Source of the DNA: Ophiothrix spiculata
Taxonomy: Eukaryota; Echinodermata; Ophiuroidea; Amphilepidida; Ophiotrichidae
DNA: 32,172 bases
Strand: one strand, 5' to 3'
NCBI GenBank assembly: GCA_000969725.1
Contig: JXSR01S002592.1
The position numbers and the translations under genes are program-made. This document shows, in pieces, positions 20,008 to 30,100 of the stretch. The number at the start of each line of letters is the position of its first letter. Positions within the stretch are counted from its first letter, which is position 1. Under the pieces are notes generated by a model. That model was not told the DNA's origin and did not search any database. It saw nothing but the letters and a program-made list of their open reading frames with translations.

Positions 20008-20227
20008 NNNNNNNNNNNNNNNNNNNNNNNNNNNNNNNNNNNNNNNNNNNNNNNNNNNNNNNNNNNNNNNNNNNNNNNNNNNNNNNNNNNNNNNNNNNNN
20101 NNNNNNNNNNNNNNNNNNNNNNNNNNNNNNNNNNNNNNNNNNNNNNNNNNNNNNNNNNNNNNNNNNNNNNNNNNNNNNNNNNNNNNNNNNNNNNNNNNNN
20201 NNNNNNNNNNNNNNNNNNNNNNNNNNN
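20008..20227. other. Assembly gap (220 N)
   Basis: Run of undetermined bases. Sequence just right of it is the 3' end of the TIR element whose full copy is at 22802-23424, so the missing part of that copy is probably in the gap. The sequenced part of such an element should be about 560 bases longer, so the gap size may be wrong or the copy shortened. Confidence 0.95.
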
Positions 20228-20286
20228 AAAAAGGATCAAAATTGATCCTTTTTGTCTCATATTTGATACTTTCTTTCTAAGAGTGT
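20228..20286 (+). mobile_element. 3' end of a second GGATC-rich TIR element
   Basis: From AAAAAGGATCAAAATTGATC to TTCTTTCTAAGAGTGT this is essentially identical to 23366-23424. The left part is lost in the gap. Confidence 0.85.
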
Positions 20287-20302
20287 AGTGACATGGTATT
20301 TT

Positions 20303-20443
20303 ACAAATACAACATGGTTTGAGGGGAAGTATCGCAAAATACTGTCCCGAGGTGTTTGATGATCGAGAAATCTTGCTCACCCAACACCGAGGTACAGTAT
20401 TTTGCAATACTTCTTCGAAATAAACCATGTTGTGTTTGTTTTA
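20303..20443. mobile_element. Palindromic MITE
   Basis: The left arm ACAACATGGTTT, then GAAGTATCGCAAAATACTGT, then CGAGGTGTT, is mirrored at the right by AACACCGAGG, ACAGTATTTTGCAATACTTC and AAACCATGTTGT. A central loop of about 30 bases remains. Exact ends are uncertain; 'gtagt' and 'actac' may extend the arms a little. Confidence 0.75.
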
Positions 20444-21219
20444 CTACACCTCAAAAAAGTCAAAATATAACTTGGAAATAAATCTAAAAGTCAGTACTTT
20501 TGCCGTGAGCCATATGGTAGTACCATGCGAAAGTTTTTACTAATTTACCCACGTGTGCGTAAAACACACATGCGCAATGCATTAACACACCCGGCGCAGT
20601 TGTACTTACGTATAAACCCACATGCAGAAAAGTAGTCAAAAGTACTCTTTATGCGTCTCCACTATTTAACCAATAAAAATATTGTAATAACCCTAAAGCT
20701 CCCAAAGGTTACAAGAGAAAATCACAAACATTGCCTAAGTCCGAATACGTCATAGACGGGATCCTATATGAGCACGAAATTGCCTAGGCAGCGCCCCTCG
20801 GGTGGCTTGGTATAGGTGGACATGGGATTGGGATGTAGAGGTCCCTGGTACGAGCACCGGTGGAAACCACCAGTTTTTGACACCCTTGTTTCCGAGGAGG
20901 TAGGCTGGGAACGGAAAGGGGTAGGTAGGATGTTAGGGTTAACTTATAAAATACTCAAAGAGGTGTAGTTAATAAATGAATATGACATATGGCAGCTATG
21001 TGGATATAACCTCCTTGCGTGTACATGATAAAATGTTTACTCAACAACTCGTGTAAGTTCAATTTCAAATGTCATCGTCAATTGATTGATTAGGTATCAG
21101 GTTTATTATACACTAATTGCACTTTATTACCTGGTATTAAATGCAAAGGTGGGTGGGCGAGTGTCTTGGATGTGTTGTAACATCATGTCTTATTGCACGA
21201 TACATGATGGGAGTTCTAA
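20444..21219. other. Unannotated spacer with a GC-richer patch
   Basis: A stretch at about 20755-20935 is noticeably richer in G and C than its surroundings (CCTAGGCAGCGCCCCTCGGG, GGTGGAAACCACC). It has no open frame or tRNA-like promoter that I can support. The remainder is ordinary AT-rich sequence. Confidence 0.45.
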
Positions 21220-21222
21220 TTA

Positions 21223-21555
21223 GGCAAAAAAAAAATTTTTGTTTCGTTTTCCTCCACCGCCCGCCCCTATTTTTCAAAACTGGAAAAAAGTTTTTACTGT
21301 ACAAAAGTATACTGCGCATAATTTTCAGATTTCCAAAAAAAAGTTTTTTTTTCTTCTTTAAGTTGTTGTTTTCATTTTGATTACATTTTAATACTGTTTT
21401 TAAACTTGTATAAAGAGATGTTTTGGTACAGTATTTGCATCTATAAAGAGGCCATTATTTGGTATTGATTTGACTAACATTTGAAAAAAAATCCACCTGC
21501 CCACACTTGCTCAAAAAAGTTGTGGAGGACAACCACACAATTTTTTTTTTTGGCC
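21223..21555. mobile_element. GGCCAAAAA-ended MITE, PIF/Harbinger-like, copy 2
   Basis: Begins GGCAAAAAAAAAATTTTTG after TTA (21220-21222) and ends TTTTTTGGCC before TTA (21556-21558), a clean 3-base duplication. The interior CTCCACCGCCCGCCCCTATT and 'ctggaaaaaagttttac' match copy 1 at 15965. This copy has no long flanking direct repeats, so those of copy 1 are not part of the element. Confidence 0.8.
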
Positions 21556-21654
21556 TTAACCCTATACCCAATGTCATAGATCTATATGTATTCTTTTAAA
21601 GAATTATCTCGTATCTCTTCAATACAAAGACCCCATTCTCCATTTGGTTGGTTC

Positions 21655-22080
21655 TTTATTTGAATGCCTGCCAGAAAATTTGATCATCTGCATGTGTACC
21701 TATTTTTTGCTAAAAACCAAACCATCACTATATGAGAAATTTGATAGAAAGCAACCAAATATGTGATGACTCACCCCGAAAAGGGGGACTTTGCGACAAA
21801 AAGCATTTCAAGATACAGGTGAAAATAGGCAAAGCAAAAAATAAAGAAAATAGTAAAAATTTCCAGCAGATTTTCTTTGAACATTATTTGTATGCCTGTC
21901 GGACTTAGAAAATTTGATCAACTGTATGTGTACCTATTTTTTGCTAAAAACCCAACCATCAGTATGAGAAATTTGATAGAAAAGCAACCAAATATATTCC
22001 AATTTGATCATCTGTATGTGTACCTAGTACCTATTTTTGGCTAAAACCCCAACCATCAGTATGAGAAATTTGATAGATAT
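21655..22080 (+). repeat. Three tandem copies of a roughly 110-base unit
   Basis: Units carrying 'tgtgtacctattttttgct', 'aaccatca.tatgagaaattt' and 'gatagaaa.gcaaccaaata' begin near 21655, 21887 and 22000. A 120-base piece of another TIR element (21766-21885) separates units 1 and 2. The last unit has an extra TACCTAG and ends in GATAGAT repeats. Confidence 0.75.
21766..21885. mobile_element. ATGACTCACCCC-ended TIR element, copy 2 (partial)
   Basis: Matches the left part of 18603-18821 from ATGACTCACCCC and AAAAGGGGGACTTTG through 'atttccagcagatttt'. No right TIR is present. Confidence 0.65.
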
Positions 22081-22289
22081 GATAGATTGATAGATAACAT
22101 ATTGATAGATAACATATGATTCTAATTTGGTACTCTTTGAACAAATTTCCCAAATCCACCCAAGTTATGCAAACTGAATACCTTTATCTAAAATGAAAAC
22201 CACTTCTTCACTATACATAAAAATCTATGGAGATCACCCTAAAGGGTAGGTACCTAGGTCAATGTGAAACCCTACTTGAACTTTATTAT

Positions 22290-22801
22290 CACTACTGATA
22301 ACACACTTTATCAACCGTATCTACTGCTGATAGTACTGAATGTCAACTATCTATTGATGATAGAACACTACTTAATCAACTAACTATCTACTGATGAAAG
22401 CACAATAGCATACTATTTCAACTAATGCTGATAGCACAGTACTTCATCAACTAACTTCTGCTGTAAGCATATTATATCAGGGACATACTACTGATAGCAT
22501 ACAACATCATCAACTCTACTGCAGATAGTACATTGTTTCATCAGCTATCTACTGATGCTGTTTCATCAGCTATATTCTGTTGATAGCACACAATGTCATC
22601 AACATCTACTGCTGATATAACAATACTTCATCAGCTATCTATTGCTGATAGCATACTGTTTCATCAGCTATCTAATGCTTGCAGCACACTACTTTATCAA
22701 CTATCTCCTGCTGATAGCAAAATAGCCCACTGGCATCAACTAATGCTGATAGCACACTACTTCATCAGCTATCTTTTATGCTGAGAGCACAATAGTACAC
22801 T
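22290..22801 (+). repeat. GCTGATAGCAC minisatellite, left part
   Basis: Degenerate tandem array with units of about 40 bases built on CTGATAGCACACTACTTCAT and 'caactatctactg'. Frames through it are S/T/L-rich and repeat-driven. It continues right of the inserted TIR element. Confidence 0.85.
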
Positions 22802-23424
22802 ACACTCTTAGAAGGCCGGGATCAAATATACGAGTAGTTTTCGGGATCATTTTATTTTGATCCTTTAAGGATCACTTTTGATTCTTTAAGGATCATTTTT
22901 GATCCTTTTGTGGATCAATATATACAAATGGATCAAATTCACCAGGATCATTGTTGATCCTTTTTTAGGATCATTTTATTTTGATCCTTTTTGATTACAA
23001 TATCAAAGTTTTGATCCGTATTTTTGGATTACTTTGATACGGAAAGGATGACCTCACATTTTGATACCGCGTTTGGCTCCAACGTCATCTTTTGTTTCAT
23101 ATTTGAGTGCACCGTACCCCATATCCACTACATAGCGGGGAATGTATACAATGGTGTAACAAACATCATGTATAAATACGTTGATTTCATCACACAGTTA
23201 CGTGGTCGAGTGGTTAGAGCGTCGGACTCGTAATTACCAGCAGGTATAAGTGCGGCGTGGGTTCAAACCCTGCTAGGGTAACTTCAGCGTGATGTTTTTA
23301 TGCAGATCTTTTTATAAGAAATATTTGATCCTTATCCTTAAAGGATAAGCTCATATTTGATACCTAAAAAGGATCAAAATTGATCCTTTTTGTCTCATAT
23401 TTGATACTTTCTTTCTAAGAGTGT
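22802..23424. mobile_element. 623-base TIR element with GGATC subrepeats and a tRNA-like insert
   Basis: The ends ACACTCTTAGAA and TTCTAAGAGTGT are exact inverses. The flanks allow either a TA or an ACT target duplication. The arms contain many GGATCAAA and TTTGATCC motifs, several as perfect palindromes. The element interrupts the minisatellite cleanly. A tRNA-like sequence lies at 23197-23282. No transposase frame is present. Confidence 0.8.
23197..23282 (+). ncRNA. tRNA-like sequence inside a TIR element
   Basis: GTTAC at the start pairs with GTAAC at the end. The D-arm region GGTCGAGTGGTTAGAGC matches a tRNA A-box. GTGGGTTCAAACCC gives a B-box and a perfect T-stem. The anticodon stem is poorly paired and the middle is long (class-II-like), so the anticodon cannot be assigned with confidence. 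It is best read as a tRNA pseudogene or SINE head, not a working tRNA. Confidence 0.6.
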
Positions 23425-23640
23425 ACTACAACTAATGCTGATAGCACACAACTTCATCAGCTGTGTACTGCTGATAGCACAATAGTATACTACTACAACT
23501 AATGCTGATAGCACAATAGCCCAACACTTCAACTTATGCTGAGAGCACACTACTTCATCAGTTATATCTAATGCTGATAGCACAATATCACACTACTTTA
23601 TCTGATGCTGATAACTCACTACTTCATTGGCTATTGGCTA
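23425..23640 (+). repeat. GCTGATAGCAC minisatellite, right part
   Basis: The array resumes with CTACAACTAATGCTGATAGC and runs through about five more units before decaying near 23640. Confidence 0.85.
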
Positions 23641-25415
23641 TCTACTCTTACTGTTTTTGATGTCAGTTGCTTTATTTGCATGACTAATTTTGTTAGTACA
23701 CATATACATATTCTAACTGCAACATAAGAGTTTAGACTTTGATAAATAGCACCACCTGTAGTTGACAAATGCATAAAATGTCCACATTTAATGGGATCAC
23801 ACAACTTTACAGTCTTTCTGTTCCTTTTTGATATTCCATAGATGTAGTTTTTTTAGTTACACAGATCTACCATAGATACACACTATCATACCAAGAAGTT
23901 ACAGCCAAGATAAAGTAGACCAAATAAATTTATGAGGTAGAGGAGCCGGCTTATTGCCATGAAGGATGTAGGCAAATTAAACCAATAAATTTGATGCGAC
24001 TGTTAAATGGACATTTGATATATGGGATATTGGCATCGTCCACTTATTGGGACAGTGGCGTGTGCAGAATTATTGAAGAAGAGGTGGTCCTCTCTTTGAA
24101 TTTTTCCCCTTAGCTTTCCCTTCCATCACAAACCAAATTTGAGACCCCATCAAAATTGAATTTGAGCTTTTGGTATATTCGTTTTGTTCTGATTCTTGGT
24201 TTTCTTTATACCCACTTTAAAAATTGTAAGAAAGAAATGTATGATGATACATATATGTGACGCCGTATGGAAAAATCAGGTACTTCTGGGCAGAGATGCA
24301 AATTATATTCTTGTAATGATATAAAAGTATAGATTTTGCTCATTCTGAAGCTTTTTGTTTCATCGCAAATGGTCATTCCTAACCAAAGTTATGGAAATTT
24401 TGATTTCTAAATTGTTTAAGATGAGAAAAGGAGAACAAAAATTGTTTAAAAGTATACCTTGCCAGGTTTCATTTCAAGAAAATGATAGAAATGTGAAATA
24501 AATCTGCATATTTTTAAGACAATCAGCAGAAAATAAACGGCTTACTGATCTTTGAACGCATTTTTATCAGATATATGTTTTACTCCCTGACAACCTTTGA
24601 CAGACCATAACTTGACTTCTAGAAATTGTGCGAAGTTCATTAAGGTGTCATTTTAACCCTTAAAGCATTGTCTTTGCAAATTATTTAAAAAAAGTGAAAA
24701 TGACAACAGGTGGCATATACGGCTGGTTTGGGATGGACGGTCACATATTGTCCCATATTACATCAAACCAAAGCAACCCCACCCCCTGGGATTGCTGCTT
24801 GGTCAGTATATCCCCTGTACCTCTTGAGATGTTCATCTGACAAATTGTATTTTGGACTGAAGCATTCAAGCCAATACAATCAAATAAAACTCTTCCTGCT
24901 TGCGTAGGAAACATGACCACTTTGACAAGAAATTACAAAATATTGACGTTTGCATAAGCTTGTCACTTGTGTTTTAAGGGAGTGGCCAGGATGCTTGTGT
25001 GATAAAAAATATGATCAAGAACTAATTTTCATAAAAGTGAGGGTCAGAAAAAGATAATAATTAAATTCAAACAAAAATGGTAAATTACCACTAACCATTA
25101 TCAGTTTTAAGTAACCACTGTACTGGCACCGCTATCAACGCAATCCTCCCATACACAAAAAAACCTTTTCTTTTAAATGTGCAAATATTTGGAATCTAAC
25201 TTCAGTGTGAAAATTGTGTTTCTTCTTCAAAAACAACCCTGTTTCTTATTTCTCTTTAATTTTCTAGATGTGTCCACTTTCCATTTATATATGGTGGTGC
25301 ATTATACCTATATGCAATATAAATAAAAGCCTTTTAATCAGTAATATGATCTTAAGCTCCACTAAAAACAACACAGCAAAATTATAGCAATATTTGGAAG
25401 AATAGACAATACAAG
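23641..25415. other. No recognisable gene
   Basis: About 1.8 kb of AT-rich sequence, presumably AGBL4 intron if the gene starts to the left. CAGTGGCGTGTGCAG at about 24054 resembles a hAT end but no partner was found. The frame at 24710-24907 has no supported splice sites or family. Confidence 0.5.
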
Positions 25416-25690
25416 CAGTCAAGTTGGTTCAAATGGAAAGGCACTTGCTTGCAGTGCGGAAGGTCCTGAGTTCAAACCCCGCTGGTGCTAAAAATTGAAA
25501 GAACTACCCGCTCATGGAAACATGAACGAGGGGAGCTGATCCGGGCAGCGATTGTGCATTATGTGGGCTGATTGAGGTTCAGCGGTTGAGGTTGCCGCAG
25601 AACCTGATATGATGCTTGGTGTGGAATGAAGCTTACTTGGTCAGCGAACACCTGTAAAATGTGTTGATGCCATGTGGAATTACAAATCAG
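25416..25690 (+). mobile_element. tRNA-derived SINE, second family
   Basis: A-box-like AGTTGGTTCAAATGG (25422-25436) and B-box GGTCCTGAGTTCAAACC (25462-25478) are correctly spaced. The body (GGCAGCGATTGTGCATTATG, 'ggttgccgcagaacctg') differs from the SINE at 12589. A clear 3' tail is not seen. Confidence 0.75.
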
Positions 25691-26100
25691 GGAAGCATAT
25701 AGCACACTATAAATTCCCAGAATTTATCTATTTATAGACTAGGAAGCAAATAAATTGCTCTTTGCAACCTACCCAAACATTGTCAAAATTAATGGTCGCT
25801 GTTTTTTATTTTCTATTTTTGTGAACTTTTGCCAGTCTTAATGAGTGAACTTTGTTAAAATAGCATGATATTTGAGATGAGTTAACAACATGTATATTTT
25901 TCATATATGTATTAAATAATGTATATTGAACAAATCAAACATAAACTATTTGTATACTCTAGTTTTATTTATTATTTCTTGGTCCTTTTCGAATCTGAGA
26001 GGGAAAAAATTGGCCGATCATAAACTTTCGTTTCAAGGGCAAGTCAACATTTTTTTCTTTTTCGCTGTAAGTACCCTACCTTAAGAAAAATGGAATCATG
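25691..26100. other. No recognisable feature
   Basis: AT-rich spacer up to the target duplication of the next element. Confidence 0.5.
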
Positions 26101-26300
26101 CAGGGACTTCTGTTTGAGGAGAGTGTTCTCTACTGAGCCACCCTGCTCCCCTCAAATGCTTTATGGGAGCTCAATTAATAGAGCACCTTGCATGATGGTA
26201 TTAACATCTAAATTTTCAGATAGCTTCTCTAATTGCTCCCTTAAAGAACTTCAGGAGAGCTTCTGATAGAGCCCCTGGAAATTTCAAATTGAAGTCCCTG
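26101..26300. mobile_element. CAGGGACTTC-ended MITE, hAT-like, 6-base target duplication
   Basis: CAGGGACTTCTGTTTGA at the left and TCAAATTGAAGTCCCTG at the right are imperfect inverses. ATCATG lies immediately outside both ends (26095-26100 and 26301-26306). The interior has repeated GAGAG(C/T) and GAGC motifs. Length is 200 bases, non-coding. Confidence 0.8.
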
Positions 26301-26828
26301 ATCATGGCTAGGGCTTTTAAGAAGAGTTGTACAAGTATGGTCATCTTATAGATGTGAGCGACTCCCAATTAACTTTAATATCCATGTTACTTTACAGGAA
26401 CGGTCGGTTGATTTTTAATTTCAGCACCGTCTTAATTGCATTACTTTATGTGCACAGTCAGCCAGGCGGACATGGGGTGTTTTTATTAATGATTTTTATT
26501 TTGTTATAGATGACTTTTTCATGAATTTGTCTTTACTTGAAGCTGCTCTTATTGTTACAAACAGTTGAGTATACAAGAGAAAATGAATGTCGATAGGTAA
26601 AAAAAAAAGTGTTCTAGGTATAGACCAGGGCTCATATTCACGAAACCCTGCTAACTGTAGTTGGTAACTAACTGGGCCCAGGTTTAAGGTTAGACTTGGT
26701 TTACACCTAGTAATCTACTTTTTTTTACAAATTACCATTGCTATTGATGTTTTTCTTCTTTAATCGCTAGTCAATTTTTCAAGATTTAAATACAGTACTT
26801 ATATAGAAGTAAAAGCTGAAAGTTATCT

Positions 26829-27321
26829 CAGTTCGGCAGAACTCACAATTCGGATACGTATCTGAATTTGGATACCCATGTACATTTTGTATCTAAATTG
26901 TGATACCCGTATCAGAATTAGGATATGGAGGGGTATCCGAATTCTGACACGCCTGTCGTGGCGCAGGAAACAAATCGATAGCGCAAGCTGGCAAGTACAT
27001 TTAGAACATCTTTCTTGCATCTATGATAAATCTATCTGTGGAAATGTTATTTCCATCTGTGTAATTCCAGCGGGACAGCTTCGAACATGTCCTGATAGCT
27101 CCTTATCACAGAAGGCAAAATAATTTGGCCAAAACTTTCTTAGAATAATAGATGACAAATGATGATAATGTTATTGACTTTTATACATACCGGCCTATGG
27201 TGCGCGGCAAAGCTGAATATTAATTTCAGCTGATATCCCGTTTCAGCTGTTTTTAATCCAAATTCCGATACGGAGTATCTAAATTCAGATACATATCCGA
27301 ATTGTGAGTTCCCCTGAACTG
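26829..27321 (-). mobile_element. TIR element family P, copy 2 (inverted relative to 3108-3577)
   Basis: CAGTTCGGCAGAACTCACAA and the mirrored TTGTGAGTTCCCCTGAACTG bound 493 bases. ATCT flanks both ends (26825-26828 and 27322-27325). The interior is the reverse complement of copy 1, including GACACGCCTGTCGTGGCGC. Frames on both strands arise from the 'cggatac' subrepeats. Confidence 0.8.
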
Positions 27322-27684
27322 ATCTGTTAAAGATAGAAAGAGTGTCTTCATTATACTTTCCCTTCTATCCAGGGGTGTCGCTAGGGTTTCTCGTTAGCAG
27401 GGGCAACCAATATATGAGACGCAGTCCAGTTTCTTTGCAGAGTTTATTGAGGAGTGTAGGAAATACACAATTTAAAATATTCATATGTGAAAATGTTTTT
27501 GTAATGGCAGTGAGGGTTCAGTAAAACACATTCCTGGAAATGATGTTATAATGAGAGCTGTAGGAGCTCTTAAGCTTATTTTAGGTTGTCAAAAATAAAG
27601 TTCTGCTTCTGCACAATAAATCAAACCAAAGTAAATAAGGAAAGTTTTTAACAAACTCTTTAAATTTGTTTTGTTTTTTTACAG
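27322..27684 (+). other. Intron sequence before the first AGBL4 exon seen
   Basis: Ends in a good acceptor, a T-rich tract (TTTGTTTTGTTTTTTTACAG) at 27665-27684. AGGGGTGTCGCTAGGG at about 27372 resembles a transposon end but has no partner. No further exon is identifiable. Confidence 0.6.
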
Positions 27685-27774
27685 AAAATCTGGAGCCTGA
27701 CGTGAAACAGAGAGTAGTGTTTATTACAGCCAGAGTGCATCCTGGCGAAACGCCAGCATCGTTTGTGTGCCAAG
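27685..27774 (+). CDS. AGBL4: AGBL4/CCP6 cytosolic carboxypeptidase, internal exon with zinc-binding HPGE
   Basis: The 90-base exon reads NLEPDVKQRVVFITA then RVHPGETPASFVCQ. HPGE is the HxxE zinc-ligand motif of M14 metallocarboxypeptidases (His at 27738-27740, Glu at 27747-27749). The protein family removes glutamate residues from the C-termini or side chains of tubulin and other proteins in the cytosol and cilia. The exon starts after TTTTTTTACAG and ends CAAG|GTTTGT, splitting the following glycine codon after its first base. It joins in frame to 29421. The order FVCQG then a DFLLSQHP-type block points to AGBL4/CCP6 over CCP5 or CCP1. Upstream exons were not found. Confidence 0.92.
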
Positions 27775-28945
27775 GTTTGTTCTCACAACATAGAGTTTTC
27801 TGAAATTTGCAGTCGCATTTTGACGTCAAAATCTATATTTGTGAAATTTACTAGCTCACGCTGTTTGTACTCAGAACCAAGGACAGTATGCTGATCAAAC
27901 TGATCATTATGTATATTCTATTGATTGTGAACCATTCAAAACACTTGATAGAGGATTGCTGATGCAAAACAAAATCAGGATGAAAAAAATTAAGGAACCC
28001 CGTTTCAGACCTCAAAGTTTGTCGGGGGCCCCTATTTTCCAAGAAAATAAGCATCAACCCCACAGAAAATCATACAAGCTCAATTTTAAGGGGCACAATT
28101 AGGGCAATTTTTTTGGCTCCCCCCTTTTAGACCTAAAAAATGTGTAAAGGCCCCCTTTTTTTTGCATCAGCCCCCCCCCCCAACACAAGGTGTTTGTGAA
28201 ATGGTACCATAGTAGCAACTGAGAAGGGGGAGGGATCCCATAACCAGGACATGACATATTCTCTATAACGGTGAATTTAAACTAAAGCTTAAGATTTTTG
28301 TATGGTTTCGTCTAATTCCAGCCTAAGTAAAATATACCTCTAGTCATATGTACCTTTAAAATACTTGTTAACATCCCAGGTTAACATGATAAACATTGTG
28401 ACAATTCAATAAGGCTGCTACCGGAACTAGTATTTGACCATAAAGTTGTATATTAAATATAGATATCAATCAAAGAATAATAAGTTATCAACAACATTAG
28501 AAATCCTTATCGCCATCACAAGTATTGGTAGAAAATATTACAAAAATTACATTCAAAACACTTTTCAGGGCATTAGCTTTGATGTGAATAGCTATTAACC
28601 CAAAATTTAGCAAAGGTCCTCAAAAAAGCATTCCTAAAACCATAATTTTTCACCAAAAAAGTCCAAGCATGTTTATGGACAACATCGAAGTACTCTATAT
28701 CAAGATTGTTTAAATGACAATGATGTTGCAGAAGTGGCCCTCTGAAGGGTTTTATACATTAGTGTTGCCATGGAAACTTGTATGTGACCACATGTGAAGT
28801 GTTTTTTCATGTTAAAAAATAGGAAGTAAAGTAGCTCTTATTCTAGAAATACTTGGCAGGTTGAGCGTACTATATTGTCAACAAGTTGAGAGTACTGGAC
28901 CTATGTGTGGAGAGACTGTACTCAACAGATGGGTAGACTTGAATC
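27775..28945 (+). other. AGBL4 intron, left part
   Basis: Begins GTTTGT. It contains G/C runs near 28160-28190 and a repeated GGCCCC/GGGGCC flavour near 28020-28190 that may be an old element. No exon or RNA gene is visible. The whole intron runs to 29420 (1646 bases, phase 1). Confidence 0.7.
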
Positions 28946-28949
28946 TTAA

Positions 28950-29335
28950 AGGGATTAGCCTAGATTCCACCTAGAATTAAAATCTTATGGAAATACTCTA
29001 AATAAAGCTTAAAAGTATAGTAAAGTCCCCAAAAGTGCAAACATTTGCACACAAATGGCTCAAATTGAGAGAGAATCAATTTGCAATATATCATTCTTTG
29101 ATGGTGGTGTAACTATCCTGTGTTTCCTAAATCCTAAATTTGTACCTCAGGTGGATTTACCAGATAAAAGATCAAGCAAAGCTCCTGGAGGTAATTTAAT
29201 ACATATTAAAAGAGAAACAATTTCATCAAAAATAATTTGATTGGCCATCACAGGTGTAAAAACAAGATCTTTTAAAGTTTTCAAACTAGAACACTGTTTT
29301 CACACCACTTTTTTACACCAGCGTAAAATCGGCTT
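28950..29335 (+). mobile_element. TTAA-flanked MITE, Kolobok/T2-like, 3'-truncated, in AGBL4 intron
   Basis: TTAA at 28946-28949 is followed by AGGGATTAGCCTAGATTC, matching the TIR of 17575-18108. Similarity in opposite orientation continues to about 29335 ('ccagcgtaaaat') and then stops, so the right TIR is missing. The 61-residue frame at 29055-29240 (MAQIERESICNISFFDGGV..., FLNPKFVPQ, IHIKRET) corresponds residue by residue to the frame in the other copy. It lies 85 bases from the next AGBL4 acceptor. Confidence 0.75.
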
Positions 29336-29420
29336 CGGGAATTCTCGTGTCGTGTTTTGAAAAGGTCCTTTGGTCAACACATTTTGATAAACACCAGTAT
29401 TGTATCATTTATTCTCTTAG

Positions 29421-29535
29421 GTTTGATGGACTTTTTGCTGAGTCAGCATCCGATTGCCAAAGTGTTACGGGATTATGTTGTTTTCAAGATTGTGCCTATA
29501 CTCAATCCGGATGGCGTTTATTTAGGCAATTATAG
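29421..29535 (+). CDS. AGBL4: AGBL4/CCP6 cytosolic carboxypeptidase, next internal exon
   Basis: The 115-base exon reads LMDFLLSQHPIAKVLRDYVV followed by FKIVPILNPDGVYLGNYR. The NPDG block lies in the M14 catalytic core and precedes the LNRxW segment, which must be in a later exon outside the window. GVYLGNYR is characteristic of CCP6-type members; CCP5 differs here. The acceptor is TTATTCTCTTAG; the donor is TATAG|GTAGGT, leaving the arginine codon split after two bases. The first two bases complete the glycine begun at 27774, so the two exons give one continuous frame. Confidence 0.93.
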
Positions 29536-29603
29536 GTAGGTCCAGCTGTTTGCTAGTTTAATGATTATCCATACAGAATTAACATTCTTGTTAATTTGTT
29601 TCA

Positions 29604-29815
29604 TTAACCCTAACATAATACTTTTAAGCACCTCTTCGTTTAAAAACTATCTCCTCAGAAATTTACATGTTAAAAATGGGTGGTTTCCCTCCGGAATCGA
29701 ACCCAACATTCGCTGATGCAAGCCAACGGTAACTCCGGTCTGTGACGTATTTGGACTTAAGCGATTTTCTTGATTTTGTGGAATGGGATTTTGTGAGGTT
29801 CGGTGGTGTTGGGTT
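29604..29815 (-). mobile_element. CCCTAACA-ended TTAA element, copy A
   Basis: TTAACCCTAACA at the left; the right end reads TGTTGGGTTAG, a mutated inverse. The interior matches copy B (ACTATCTCCTCAGAAATTTA, CTCCGGTCTGTGACGTATTT, TTTTGTGAGGTTCGGTGGTG). It lacks about 25 bases that contain part of the tRNA-like region in copy B. Confidence 0.75.
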
Positions 29816-29844
29816 AGTTTGTACACATATATAGGCCTTATTAA

Positions 29845-30100
29845 CCCTAACACTTTTAAGCACCGTTTAAAAACTATCTCCTCAGAAATTTACATGTTAA
29901 AAATGGGTGTTTTCCCCCCGGAATCAAACCCGGGACCTCCCACTTCCCTATCCAATATTCACTGATGCAAGCCAACGGGTATATGCTGCCTTGGCAACGT
30001 TTTTGTGATTACAGCTAACTCCGGTCTGTGACGTATTTGGACTTAGGCGATTTTCTTGATTTTGTGGAATGAGATTTTGTGAGGTTCGGTGGTGTTAGGG
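29845..30100 (-). mobile_element. CCCTAACA-ended TTAA element, copy B, with antisense tRNA-like promoter
   Basis: TTAA (29841-29844) then CCCTAACAC; right end GTGTTAGGG then TTAA (30101-30104). On the minus strand, GTGGGAGGTCCCGGGTTTGATTCC around 29918-29942 is a near-perfect B-box with T-stem, preceded by a plausible tRNA-like D-arm region. A TTAA target with CCY ends suggests a piggyBac-type mobiliser. It sits 25 bases from copy A in the same orientation. Confidence 0.75.

Noticed and set aside
23197..23282. Functional tRNA gene
   Set aside because: The anticodon stem does not pair well and the acceptor has a mismatch; it sits inside a mobile element.
22290..23640. CRISPR-like array of spaced repeats
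   Set aside because: Units are degenerate and contiguous with no unique spacers, in animal DNA; it is a minisatellite.
24054..24068. CAGTGGCGTGTGCAG as a hAT element end
   Set aside because: No matching inverse end or target duplication found within a plausible distance.
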